64,000 nt of DNA. It comes from Devosia sp. (GTDB taxonomy: Bacteria; Pseudomonadota; Alphaproteobacteria; Rhizobiales; Devosiaceae). Under the pieces are notes generated by a model that did no database searches, was not told the DNA's origin, and saw only the letters and a list, made by a program, of their open reading frames with translations. The stretch lies in contig NZ_JAGIAW010000014.1 in NCBI RefSeq assembly GCF_017744655.1, positions 248,001 through 312,000 on the forward strand, in the 5' to 3' direction. Position numbers and translations under genes: made by a program. Positions 19,568 to 29,324 of this stretch are shown here, piece after piece. Within the stretch, counting starts at the first letter, position 1, and every line of letters starts with the position of its first letter.

Positions 19568-20763
19568 TCGGCCAGGACCGAAAAGTAATACTCCCAGCTA
19601 TATTCATCCAACAGCTTTGCGGATGCAATTACGGTACCGTCTCGACCTTCACGCATGGCCTCCGCAACCGGGCCCTCCAGTGCGTCGCAAATAGTAACGC
19701 CAGGTGTTCCGCCCAATTGGCTGTCGGCATCGAATTCCCGGGGCAGGATGATCGGCGTTCCCAGGACAAGGGCCTCAAGTGGCGAAATGTCATAATCGCC
19801 AATGTCCATGCTGACGAAAAGGTTCGCGCCTGCCTTAAGTGGCATCATCTCATCGTCCGCCACGCGACCGAGAAAGCGTATGCGATCTGCGCATCCCGAG
19901 GCAGCGGCGACCTGTTCGAGGTTTTGCCGCTCCGATCCACCACCGCCCACGACCAGAAGCAAATCATCAATGCCGGACTGCGCGTAAGCTCTAATGATCA
20001 GTTCAATGCGCTTCTTGGGTGCCAGCCTGCTGAGTGAAAGAATATACTTCTTGTTCGTCAGACCCAGTTTTTGCAGGACATCGTCGTTTTTCACCGGCGT
20101 ATCGGCCACGTAACGGCGGTACGCGCCATGGGCGATGGTGGCTTCTTTGCCGTAAAGGAGTTTGGTTTCCCATCCAATCTGCCGGGTAAACACGAAGCGG
20201 CGCTGCGCAGACCGCACAGCGAGGAAGCGCACGATGCAGATGAACTCCAGCGCCCATCGATTTACAAAGCTGAGCTTTGGGGCGACTAGGGAGGTCGTGA
20301 TGCGATATCCCTCGCAAGATTCCACGATCTCCCGAAGGTGCCGGCGAAACACCAGCGAATATTTGGCGTAGTCCTCCGGAAACTGGAACATCTGGCCAAA
20401 GATGAGGAAACGATAGGGAATGGCGCTGAAACGGGTCGCCATATAAGCCAGAGCTACATCATATTCGCTCTGAACAAAGACCAGGTCGACGTTATTTTCT
20501 TTCAGAACGCGCCGCAGCTTGGGCACGTCCCGCAGCCTCTTAAACGCACGGGCGGCACTTTTCCCCTCGCCCCCGTCGCCTATGACGATGACGTCCCGTT
20601 CCTCATACTCGCCGTCGAAGGTTGCCTCGGCACTGTAGGACCATGTTATCAGCAATACGCGATAACCTAGGCTCCGATAGTAAAGGGCACCTTCTTGTAT
20701 CAACCGCTCACCGCCGCCAACCTGATCCAGGGTTGCGGTGATCCATGCAATAGTCTTGGTCAT
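19564..20763 (-). CDS. Glycosyltransferase family 4
   Basis: MTKTIAWITATLDQVGGGERLIQEGALYYRSLGYRVLLITWS; ILSLSRLAPKKRIELIIRAYAQ; ISPLEALVLGTPIILP. Confidence 0.88.
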   Translation of the reverse strand: MTKTIAWITATLDQVGGGERLIQEGALYYRSLGYRVLLITWSYSAEATFDGEYEERDVIVIGDGGEGKSAARAFKRLRDVPKLRRVLKENNVDLVFVQSEYDVALAYMATRFSAIPYRFLIFGQMFQFPEDYAKYSLVFRRHLREIVESCEGYRITTSLVAPKLSFVNRWALEFICIVRFLAVRSAQRRFVFTRQIGWETKLLYGKEATIAHGAYRRYVADTPVKNDDVLQKLGLTNKKYILSLSRLAPKKRIELIIRAYAQSGIDDLLLVVGGGGSERQNLEQVAAASGCADRIRFLGRVADDEMMPLKAGANLFVSMDIGDYDISPLEALVLGTPIILPREFDADSQLGGTPGVTICDALEGPVAEAMREGRDGTVIASAKLLDEYSWEYYFSVLAE

Positions 20764-20832
20764 CGGACACGCCAGTTCAGTTCGGACATCGGGTCCACAC
20801 GGCAACTTAGAAAGCGCAATCGGCGGCCGGCG

Positions 20833-21975
20833 TCACGCCCATGCGTTGCGCCAGTCGGCGTAGTCGACCATTTCGCCATTGCGCAACTCGGCGATATCGC
20901 AGCTCACCATTTCCGCAACCAGAGTATCGAAGCTGTAATTCGGCTCCCAGCCCAGTAGCTTTTTGGCCTTGGAGGCATCGCCCAAAAGCAGATCGACCTC
21001 CGTGGGACGGAAATAGTAGGGATCAATGCGGATGACGGTCTGTCCCACGCTGGGCTGAACATTCTCATCATCGGCGTCGATGAAGGTCGCCAGTCGATCT
21101 ATGTCCACCGCATCGATAACGCCGCGTTCTTCGACGCCAATTCCGCTGAATACCACTGAAATGCCAACGTGCCGAAATGCGGCGATGATGAACTCACGCA
21201 CACTGCGAGTTTGGCCGGTCGCAAGCACGAAATCGTCCGGGGTGTCTTGTTGAAGCATCATCCACATGCCGCGGACGTAGTCACGGGCATGCCCCCAGTC
21301 GCGTTCCGAATTCAGATTCCCAAGGTACAGCTCTTGCCGCCGGCCGATCACGATCTCAGCGACACCGCGCGTAATCTTTCGGGTAACGAATGTCTCGCCC
21401 CGGCGCGGGCTTTCGTGATTGAACAGAATACCGTTGCAGCCAAACATCCCGTACGCTTCGCGATAATTATTCACGATCCAATAGGAATAGAGCTTGGCAA
21501 CGCCATATGGGCTGCGAGGATAGAAGGGAGTCGTTTCCGATTGCGGCACCTCGGCAACCTTGCCGTAGAGTTCGGACGTTGCCGCATTGTAGAATTTCGT
21601 GGAGCGCTGAGCCTCCAAAATCCGCAGCGCCTCGAGCAAGCGCAGCGTTCCTAAACCGTCTACATTGCCGGTTAGCTCCGGCGTCTCGAACGACACGTGA
21701 ACATGGCTCATTGCACCCAGATTATAGATCTCATCCGGCTGCACCGATTGGACAATCCGGATTAGATTGGTCGCGTCTGAGAGATCACCGTGATGAAGGA
21801 ATAGCTCCGCCCCGTTGTCGTGCGGGTCTTTATAGAGGTGATCGATTCTGGCAGTGTTGAACGATGAACTGCGTCTCTTGAGACCATGCACCTCGTAACC
21901 CTTGCACAGAAGCAACTCCGCCAGGTAGCTACCATCTTGGCCAGTAATGCCCGTAATCAGTGCCTTCTTGTGCAT
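20833..21975 (-). CDS. gmd: GDP-mannose 4,6-dehydratase
   Basis: [106 protein letters not shown]. Confidence 0.97.
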   Translation of the reverse strand: MHKKALITGITGQDGSYLAELLLCKGYEVHGLKRRSSSFNTARIDHLYKDPHDNGAELFLHHGDLSDATNLIRIVQSVQPDEIYNLGAMSHVHVSFETPELTGNVDGLGTLRLLEALRILEAQRSTKFYNAATSELYGKVAEVPQSETTPFYPRSPYGVAKLYSYWIVNNYREAYGMFGCNGILFNHESPRRGETFVTRKITRGVAEIVIGRRQELYLGNLNSERDWGHARDYVRGMWMMLQQDTPDDFVLATGQTRSVREFIIAAFRHVGISVVFSGIGVEERGVIDAVDIDRLATFIDADDENVQPSVGQTVIRIDPYYFRPTEVDLLLGDASKAKKLLGWEPNYSFDTLVAEMVSCDIAELRNGEMVDYADWRNAWA

Positions 21976-22189
21976 ATAGCGGCCTTAAAGAACTAATTTT
22001 CCACTGACTTGTCCCCGCGCCTCTATTTGCTACGGCTTCTGATGAACCTACGAAGAGAGCGGTGTGGAAGCTGCCACTCGGGGTGGCGCAGTGACTAGCG
22101 AATATTGACCCTTGTTTCAACCCCTATCGATCGGCCCTGCAAGTCGCTCTGCGGCCATAACAAGGTATGCCGTAACTCGTGTTCGACAG

Positions 22190-22669
22190 CTATGAGCGTG
22201 AATCATGTAAATGGGCCTGTACGCCAGAAAGTCGCCGTTTTGCCTGTTCGGTTATGGGGATGACCACCCCCTCCCCCTCGATCAGGCGGCCGCCTGCTTG
22301 GTCTTCCACCCACGTCGCTATCGTCGCCTGCCGGCGATCGAGTGCCACCACTTCAGCTATCGCGGTGTATTTTTCGCCGATAAACACCGGCTTGAGGAAC
22401 TTGACCGTTTGATCCAACCAAAGCGTGCCAAGGCCGGGCATATCCATTCCAAAGATGCCAGAGAACTTTGCGACGGAGATCATGCCATGGGCAATCCGGC
22501 GGCCGAAAATCGTGCTCGCCGCATAATCATCGTCGAAATGCACCGGATTGAAGTCGCCCGAAAGCTGGCCAAATGCCAACACGTCTGCATCCGATATGAC
22601 ATAGTCGCGGCGAATCTTTTCACCCAGCTTCAAGTCTGAAACGGTCTTGCAAGCGCGAGGCTTTTCCAT
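22190..22669 (-). CDS. MaoC-family (R)-specific hydratase
   Basis: [42 protein letters not shown] is the canonical MaoC/PhaJ hydratase motif. Confidence 0.88.
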   Translation of the reverse strand: MEKPRACKTVSDLKLGEKIRRDYVISDADVLAFGQLSGDFNPVHFDDDYAASTIFGRRIAHGMISVAKFSGIFGMDMPGLGTLWLDQTVKFLKPVFIGEKYTAIAEVVALDRRQATIATWVEDQAGGRLIEGEGVVIPITEQAKRRLSGVQAHLHDSRS

Positions 22670-22721
22670 CTTACTCTCCGGGCCCAACGGGGTTAGTGAC
22701 AACAACCAGCAGGAGATTGCA

Positions 22722-23393
22722 ATGGCCTTCGCCATATACGGAACCGGCGGCTTTGCAAGGGAAGTCGCGCCCGTAGTCGCCATGAATTTGCGTCAGAAGG
22801 CGCAAGCTACCCCTGTTGCAATTGGCGCGGACATCGTTTTCGTCGACGACGCTGACGTCACCCCTCCGGAGGTGAATGGCTATGCCGTCATAGATTTCGA
22901 AGCCCTAAAATCTGAAAACCACAAGCATCGAAAGGTGGTCGTGGCTATTGGAGACGGGGCCGTAAGGCGCAAGATCGAAGAAAGATGCGTCAGCGCGGGG
23001 CTCACACTGGCAAGCGTTCAATCAGCAAGTTCAAGGGTGATGGACGACGTGGAAATCGGCGCAGGCGCCATTATCTGCGACCAGGTTATACTCACCTCCA
23101 ACATCAAAGTCGGAAGGTCGTTTCAGGCGAATCTTTATTCCTATGTCGCGCATGATTGCGTCGTGGGAGACTATGTAACATTTGCCCCACGCGTCAGCGT
23201 AAATGGCAACGTGATCATCGGCGACGACGTGTACATTGGTACGGGCGCCATGATTATTCAGGGCACTCCCAGCGAACCGATCAGCATAGGCCATGGGGCA
23301 GTTATTGGCATGGGGTCCGTTGTGACCAAATCCGTGCCGGAAAGAACCTTGGTGGTGGGGAACCCCGCGCGCGCGATCAAGACGTTCGACTGA
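22722..23393 (+). CDS. NeuD/PglD-family sugar O/N-acyltransferase (hexapeptide repeat)
   Basis: N-terminal [13 protein letters not shown] and left-handed beta-helix repeats ([31 protein letters not shown]...[25 protein letters not shown]). Confidence 0.9.
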   Translation: MAFAIYGTGGFAREVAPVVAMNLRQKAQATPVAIGADIVFVDDADVTPPEVNGYAVIDFEALKSENHKHRKVVVAIGDGAVRRKIEERCVSAGLTLASVQSASSRVMDDVEIGAGAIICDQVILTSNIKVGRSFQANLYSYVAHDCVVGDYVTFAPRVSVNGNVIIGDDVYIGTGAMIIQGTPSEPISIGHGAVIGMGSVVTKSVPERTLVVGNPARAIKTFD

Positions 23394-23573
23394 AGAACGT
23401 CAGTGGGAGATGCGCTACCATCCCAGTTGGGATGTCGAACAGCGCTATACGGGCCGCAGACGGCGCGTAGCATCCAAAGCTGTTGAATGGCAGATGACGT
23501 GAGGTGGCAAAATTCATCAATGTGTTATAATACGATGCTTGACCATTGAATGCCTGAACTGAACGGTGCCCCG

Positions 23574-23786
23574 ATGCCGAAAATACTATTCATAACCTCG
23601 ATATTGCTCACCGCATTCGCCACCCCCGCCCATGCTTACCTTGATCCAGGTACCGGCAGCATGTTGCTCCAGGCTATTATCGGCGCGGTGGCGGTCGCTG
23701 GGGCCACTCTGTCCATGTATTGGCGTCAGCTGCGCGACAAATTCTCGTTCCTGTTAAAGCGGGCACGAGGCCAGGGTAAGAATTGA
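23574..23786 (+). CDS. Small secreted/membrane protein with AYLDPGTGS motif
   Basis: MPKILFITSILLTAFATPAHAYLDPGTGSMLLQAIIGAVAVAGATLSMYWRQLRDKF: signal peptide plus one TM; overlaps the next gene. Confidence 0.75.
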   Translation: MPKILFITSILLTAFATPAHAYLDPGTGSMLLQAIIGAVAVAGATLSMYWRQLRDKFSFLLKRARGQGKN

Positions 23787-25159
23787 AACCACTCGCCGCT
23801 TCGTTTCGCGATCCGTCTGGCCACATTTACAGCTCGGATGGACGCATTCTTCGGGTCGTAACGCCCACCGGTCTCGACTATTTCTCTCGCTCTCACGGCC
23901 TACTGCGCCAGATGGTGGCAGAAGGGAGATTGGTGGACTTCTCCGAGGTTAATGCCGAGGGGCTGGATTTCGAAGATAATATCGGAGTCGTGCTCGAGCA
24001 TCCGCGTCTCGACTTGCTGTCCATGCCCTATGAATGGTCTTTTTCTCTGCTGAAGGCCGCAGCGCTATTTCACCTCGATTTCCATATGGACCTTCTGGAA
24101 CAGGGCTTCACTCTGTCAGATGCCTCGGCCTACAATGTACAATTTGTCGGCGTGCGCCCAATCTTCATCGATCACCTGTCCATTCGGCCCTACAGCGAGG
24201 GTGAGTTTTGGACGGGGCATCGGCAATTTTGCGAGCAATTTCTCAACCCGCTCCTGCTTCGGAGCTATTTCGACATCGCACACAACGCCTGGTATCGGGG
24301 AAATCTGGAAGGAATTCCGCTGTCTGATTTCTCCCGGCTTCTGCCCTGGCACCGCAGGCTATCGTGGCGAGTACTCAGTAACATCGTTTTGCCAGCTCAT
24401 TTCCAGAAGCGGACCCAAAGCGAAAGAGATGTCCCGGTAGACCTCAGCAGCAGAAGCCTGCCCAAGGCCGGCCTCCTAGCCATGCTCCGCCAGCTCCGCG
24501 CTTGGATTGGCTCGCTCAATCCGGCGAACCAGACAGCTACGACCTGGGCCAACTATGCGGCGACGGCGACTTACGATTCCGAGGAAATGGCAGCCAAGAA
24601 GCGTTTCGTTAAGAAATTTATCGGCGAAGCCGACGGCGGCACCGTGATAGACCTCGGATGCAATACCGGTGACTATAGCGTTGCGGCGCTGGAGGCAGGG
24701 GCATCTTCCGTGGTCGGCTTTGATTTCGATCAGCAGACGCTCGACATCGCCTACCAGCGCGCATTGACAAGCGGTCTCAATTTTCTTCCGCTTTTTCTTG
24801 ATGCCAGAAACCCCTCGCCTGCCCAAGGTTGGCGCGAAGCAGAGCGCGATGCGTTCTCCACGCGGTTCAAAGCCGATACGGTGTTGGCCTTGGCCTTCGA
24901 GCATCATCTAGCCATCGCGCATAATGTGCCGATCGATCAGGTCGTCCACTGGATTACCAAACTGGCTCCCCGCGCGATTATCGAGTTTGTCCCCAAATCG
25001 GACCCGACTGTCCAAAAAATGCTGGCCCTGCGTGAAGACATCTTCGCGTCCTATAGCGAGGATGCCTTTGTAGCCGCGCTCAACCAGGTCGGCAGTATCG
25101 TAGGGCGCGAAGTGGTCAGCGCAACCGGCCGGACGATATACGCTCTGCAGGCGCGTTGA
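23783..25159 (+). CDS. Two-domain protein: N-terminal kinase-like segment fused to a class I SAM methyltransferase
   Basis: N-term LSDASAYNVQFVGVRPIFIDHLSI (D-x4-N plus Asp, like an APH/Kdo-kinase catalytic loop); C-term GTVIDLGCNTGDYSVAALEAGASSVVGFDFD. Confidence 0.7.
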   Translation: MKPLAASFRDPSGHIYSSDGRILRVVTPTGLDYFSRSHGLLRQMVAEGRLVDFSEVNAEGLDFEDNIGVVLEHPRLDLLSMPYEWSFSLLKAAALFHLDFHMDLLEQGFTLSDASAYNVQFVGVRPIFIDHLSIRPYSEGEFWTGHRQFCEQFLNPLLLRSYFDIAHNAWYRGNLEGIPLSDFSRLLPWHRRLSWRVLSNIVLPAHFQKRTQSERDVPVDLSSRSLPKAGLLAMLRQLRAWIGSLNPANQTATTWANYAATATYDSEEMAAKKRFVKKFIGEADGGTVIDLGCNTGDYSVAALEAGASSVVGFDFDQQTLDIAYQRALTSGLNFLPLFLDARNPSPAQGWREAERDAFSTRFKADTVLALAFEHHLAIAHNVPIDQVVHWITKLAPRAIIEFVPKSDPTVQKMLALREDIFASYSEDAFVAALNQVGSIVGREVVSATGRTIYALQAR

Positions 25160-26896
25160 ATGGCCCGCAATCATCTCCTGGTTGCGGGCGCCGCTCTGTT
25201 GTTGCCGAGCATCCTTTTTCTCGGCTTTCCGGCCGAGATCGCGAACGCTAACAGCGCGGAAATCGCCTTTTCGCCTTCGGACCTGTTGCCGTTCGTCTGG
25301 TGCTTCCTGGCGATCTCTGCCGCATCATATGCGGTGCTTATCGCATTTCCCGGTATCGCAGGCGCAATATTGGCCACTATGGCAGCCCTATCTGCTGCGA
25401 TTATCACCTGGAACGTGGTCTTTTCGACACTCGGCCCCACCGATGCTTCATGGCGGCCGGCCGGAATAGCGATTGAACTTGGCAGCCTCGCGATGGCGGC
25501 TGTTCTCTTTCTCCGCCTACCCAGAACATTGATGCTCAGGGCAGCATGTCTGTTCGGCCTGATGAACTTTGCGGTTACGGCGAGCCAGATGGCAACGCTT
25601 CTGACGACACTCACCCCACGCGATGTAGGGGCACAGGTCGAACGTGACTTTCCAGCACCAGTATCAGCACAGGCAAATGTTTATCACATCGTTCTCGACG
25701 CCTTTTCCGAGCAGTTTCTGGAAAGCCAGCTGAACAAATATGCAGACCAGTTAGCCGGCTTCACCTTTTATCCGCGCGCTTTCACGCATTACGGGACCAC
25801 TGATCTGTCGATGCGGGCAGTCTTCAGCGGAACGCTTCATGGTGCCGACTTGGTGGAGTGGGGGGATGCCGCATTTTCGAACGGCCTTCTCAAGTCGCTC
25901 AGCGATGCCGGAATACAGCTGACCCAATACCCTTTCTACAACTCCTTCTGCAGCCCCGATGCCATCGTATGCGAGGCAACCCAGGATCATTTCACCAATA
26001 CAAGACCCGGTTTCGAAAGCTTCAGTTTGATCGACCTTGCCTTTCAAAAAACGATGCCCCCATCAGTCCGCAGCTGGATGCTGACCCTCGGCTCCGAGGA
26101 TTCAGGGCGGCCCGGTTGGGAACTTGGCTTTTCGGTCTCAAGCTGGATTGAAACCCTCCTCAAAGGCGAGGAGCCAGTCTGGCGGCGAAATATTCAGGCG
26201 CAGACGATCCAGACGGTGGATGACTTCATACGAACCGAGCCGCGTTTGGGCGATAGCGGGCGCTACACATATCTGCACGTTATGCTGCCGCACGATCCCC
26301 ATGTATTCGACCCAGACTGTCGATTTGCGCCCGAGGGGCGGGAGGCGGAGAAATCACAACAACAACGCATTGATGATCAATTCGCCTGTGCAATGTTCCA
26401 ACTCAACCGTGTCCTTCAAACAATTAAGTCGCTGTCGCGGTTTGACAATGCCCTTATCCTGGTTCACGGCGACCATGGTTCATCCTATACTTGGGCTTGC
26501 CCGGCTTGGGACAAGGCTCAGGCTTTTGACGAATCAGTATTGGATGCTGATCGTCATGCCGACGAGACGGAGAACTGGTCAGATCAACAGGTTCGGTGCA
26601 TTGCCCAGCCTCTATTGCTTGTGAAACGGCCAAATTCGACGATGTTTAAGGTATCAACCGAGTTAGCAAGTCTCGTAGATATTGCGTCGACTATTCTGGA
26701 CCACTTCGGTTTATCTATGCAAAGCGATGGCTCCTCCCTTCTCATCGACAATCCGCGACGGTGGCCGGTACCAACTTTCTTCGCGACCCAATCTGGCACG
26801 CTGCAGCAAATTCAACGTTTTTCACGCTACGAGTTTGACGGGCTAAGTTGGAGGTTCGTTGGAACGACTGTTAACGGTGCTAAAACAAATCAGTAA
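25160..26896 (+). CDS. Membrane-anchored sulfatase / alkaline-phosphatase-superfamily protein (possible polymer-modifying transferase)
   Basis: N-terminal TM helices then VYHIVLDAFSEQFLE, HVMLPHDPHVFDPDC and LILVHGDHGSSY metal-site-like motifs. Confidence 0.75.
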   Translation: MARNHLLVAGAALLLPSILFLGFPAEIANANSAEIAFSPSDLLPFVWCFLAISAASYAVLIAFPGIAGAILATMAALSAAIITWNVVFSTLGPTDASWRPAGIAIELGSLAMAAVLFLRLPRTLMLRAACLFGLMNFAVTASQMATLLTTLTPRDVGAQVERDFPAPVSAQANVYHIVLDAFSEQFLESQLNKYADQLAGFTFYPRAFTHYGTTDLSMRAVFSGTLHGADLVEWGDAAFSNGLLKSLSDAGIQLTQYPFYNSFCSPDAIVCEATQDHFTNTRPGFESFSLIDLAFQKTMPPSVRSWMLTLGSEDSGRPGWELGFSVSSWIETLLKGEEPVWRRNIQAQTIQTVDDFIRTEPRLGDSGRYTYLHVMLPHDPHVFDPDCRFAPEGREAEKSQQQRIDDQFACAMFQLNRVLQTIKSLSRFDNALILVHGDHGSSYTWACPAWDKAQAFDESVLDADRHADETENWSDQQVRCIAQPLLLVKRPNSTMFKVSTELASLVDIASTILDHFGLSMQSDGSSLLIDNPRRWPVPTFFATQSGTLQQIQRFSRYEFDGLSWRFVGTTVNGAKTNQ

Positions 26897-27040
26897 TCGA
26901 ACAACGAGAGATCGGGGCAGAGCGTGCTTTTCAAACCTCGTGCGTAGCACGTTGGACTGCGACATCGGAGAGGCAGGCGTTTCAAATTTCGAGAGTCTGG
27001 CAAAAGCCCATCGGAAATTAGCTTTGCTGGTGCACAGGTG

Positions 27041-27110
27041 TGCGTTCTTCAATTTGCTTCGATATGATTTGTATTGCGTCAAGATGCTTCATTTTGCTTC
27101 AGCGTGCTAC
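27041..27110. repeat. Seven heptads phased at 10 bp (consensus TTGCTTC)
   Basis: Heptads at 27044 GTTCTTC, 27054 TTGCTTC, 27064 ATGATTT, 27074 TTGCGTC, 27084 ATGCTTC, 27094 TTGCTTC, 27104 GTGCTAC. Confidence 0.7.
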
Positions 27111-27156
27111 AATGGGGATGAGAGGCTGATTAGGCGGGCTGAGAGGATAGTAAAAG

Positions 27157-27690
27157 GTGGCAAGGCGTACGATCTTGAGCGACGAAGAGCTGGCGACAGG
27201 CGCCAAGGCCCTTGCGGACGACCTGCGCATTGGCGAAACCCGCCGACTGAAGCTGGCCAAGGTCATCGACGACCACCTTGCCTGGTTCGACCTAGCTCGG
27301 GCACGCGGCCTGGAATGGACAGACATCATCGACCTCCTGTTCCAGGCCGGCGTCACAAGGCCAGACGGGCGCCCCCTCTCGCGGGGGCACCTGTCCTCCC
27401 TTGTGTGGCGCAAGCTACAGTCGTCGGATGTTGGTGCCCCGGCGCAGGCCACGGCTCAAGCTCGTCTGGCCGAGCCGCAAGAACTTGGCCGGAAACGTAG
27501 CACAGTGGCAGGGATGACCAAGCCCGAGGAAGCTGTGAGCGAGTCGGTCGTGACGGCATCGCCAACCCTCACTCTGAAACCTGCTAAGCAGAACAAGACT
27601 AAGCCGGTCGATGGCGATGGCAAATCGTCCGATCGCGACAAGCTCATTGCTTTCATGCGCCGCTCTGCAAGGGTTCGGCGAGACGAATGA
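27157..27690 (+). CDS. Hypothetical protein, candidate DNA-binding/relaxosome accessory factor of the mobilisation module
   Basis: 177 aa ORF, charged, first gene downstream of the 10-bp-phased array; no confident family. Confidence 0.55.
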   Translation: MARRTILSDEELATGAKALADDLRIGETRRLKLAKVIDDHLAWFDLARARGLEWTDIIDLLFQAGVTRPDGRPLSRGHLSSLVWRKLQSSDVGAPAQATAQARLAEPQELGRKRSTVAGMTKPEEAVSESVVTASPTLTLKPAKQNKTKPVDGDGKSSDRDKLIAFMRRSARVRRDE

Positions 27691-28350
27691 GGGGCGACAG
27701 TCCCTCGGTTGCGGCAAGAAGCCGATACCAGGACTGATGACGAAAGAGCGAGCACCATCAGCCACTCGAATTGTTGGCCGGATCATAATTGTGACTTCGG
27801 GTCGGGCCACCCCGCTCTTTCCGGCCGATCCGCAGGTTTTTCTTCGCAGACTTGGACATGAAATTTCTCCGCGACCGGAAGCGGGCAACCTCTCCCGACC
27901 TCTCAACCCGTCACGGGGAAAGCGCCGCCCTCTCACTCGAGGACGGCGTCACAAACCTGGCCGATAGGATGGGGCAGAATGGCTCAGCACCAGTCGGCCA
28001 GCCTCTTGGCCTTGCCTTCGAGATCGAGCCGGACATCCAAGCTCTGCCGGCACCGAGCCTCGGCGGTGATGCTGTGAGAAATAGAAGACAGACGAAAGCG
28101 GGCCGCCTTCCCTTGCGAGGACGGTTTCGACGATTTTCGTGGTTTGGGCTCTTGAGCATCCGCCCTTGCGCAGGAACGCGCTGCGGCCTTCCTGATCATG
28201 GTGACGATTTGCGATGCTGCACCCGTCACCACACCACCTGTCAACCTCCCTTCCTTCTCCTGAGTTTAAATCGGAGAGACCCCACGCAGCACCCGACAAA
28301 GTTGAGTCTGACTACGATGTCGTATATTGTCGTTTAAAAGGAGTATGTCG

Positions 28351-29175
28351 ATGTCGGATCAACCGAAGACAGAGAAGACTGCGATCGCCCAACGGGTCGA
28401 GCAGCGCATGGAGGACTTGGGGATATCCCAGGCCGAGGTGGCTCGCCGGGGACGGTTCAACAGGGCTTTTATCTCCGACATCATTGTCGGGAGAAAGGTC
28501 AAACTCCGGGACAGGAACTACGTTCGACTGGCCCACGCACTCCTGACCACACCTCAATATCTGCGTTTTGGAATACCACCGACCAAGGAGGAAATGGCGC
28601 TGCTTGGTGCCGGAGGCTTGCTTCCTCCATCGAGTGCGGAAGGATCTGAACAATCAGCCGAAGATATGGAGGCGATTGCGCGGGCGTTCGATGATTTCAG
28701 CCTTGAGCAGTCAAGCCGGATCGAACCGATAGCCGAGGCAAGGCGCACTGTAGGTTGGACCAAAACTCCAGCAATTCCGCTATTTCGCTCCGAAGGCCGA
28801 TCAGATGGAGCGGCGGTTATCAGAAACCCTGCGGCCCAAATGGTGCAGGGGCCGCACTTCGCAGTGCGAGACTGGTACGCGCTTGCCATAGCCGATGCAA
28901 CAATGGCGCCCCGCTACGAAGCGGGCGACTATGTTTATGCCGCTCAGGGCAATGACGTACGGGCGAAAGACTATGTTGTCGTGCGTGTCGCGAGCCGCGT
29001 CGGCCGAACGCCGGTACAGCTTGCCTATGTTCGCCAATTGCTGCGTCGCACTCCGGACGAAATTGTCGTGCGCCAGCTTTCTCCGAGCATCGAAACTGTC
29101 ATTCCGCAAGCCACAGTTCTTAGTATCGATCGGATCGTGGTAGCGGGAGAAGTTTTCGGCGGGTCCGATTTTTAA
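28351..29175 (+). CDS. XRE-type HTH repressor with S24/LexA-like C-terminal domain (atypical catalytic residues)
   Basis: HTH: RMEDLGISQAEVARRGRFNRAFISDIIVGRK; C-term: WYALAIADATMAPRYEAGDYVYA. RBS AAAAGGAG favours ATG 28351; ORF open from TTG 28327. Confidence 0.82.
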   Translation: MSDQPKTEKTAIAQRVEQRMEDLGISQAEVARRGRFNRAFISDIIVGRKVKLRDRNYVRLAHALLTTPQYLRFGIPPTKEEMALLGAGGLLPPSSAEGSEQSAEDMEAIARAFDDFSLEQSSRIEPIAEARRTVGWTKTPAIPLFRSEGRSDGAAVIRNPAAQMVQGPHFAVRDWYALAIADATMAPRYEAGDYVYAAQGNDVRAKDYVVVRVASRVGRTPVQLAYVRQLLRRTPDEIVVRQLSPSIETVIPQATVLSIDRIVVAGEVFGGSDF

Positions 29176-29324
29176 CCATGCGTTCAGCATGACTTGAGGA
29201 ACAGAGGCCCAATGCAGCCATGATATCCGATATCTGATTGACTCTATATCTGACTTTTCTTTATATCAACCCGACATCAGGCGGCACGTAAATCTGTCCA
29301 AGTCTGAGTGATTGGAGTTGAGTT

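Noticed and set aside
27041-27110. CRISPR array
   Set aside because: Repeat unit is only 10 bp with no spacers; no cas genes anywhere in the window.
27949-28299. Minus-strand small ORFs between the 177-aa gene and the repressor
   Set aside because: Composition ambiguous, no motif, several overlapping alternatives; not supportable without homology.
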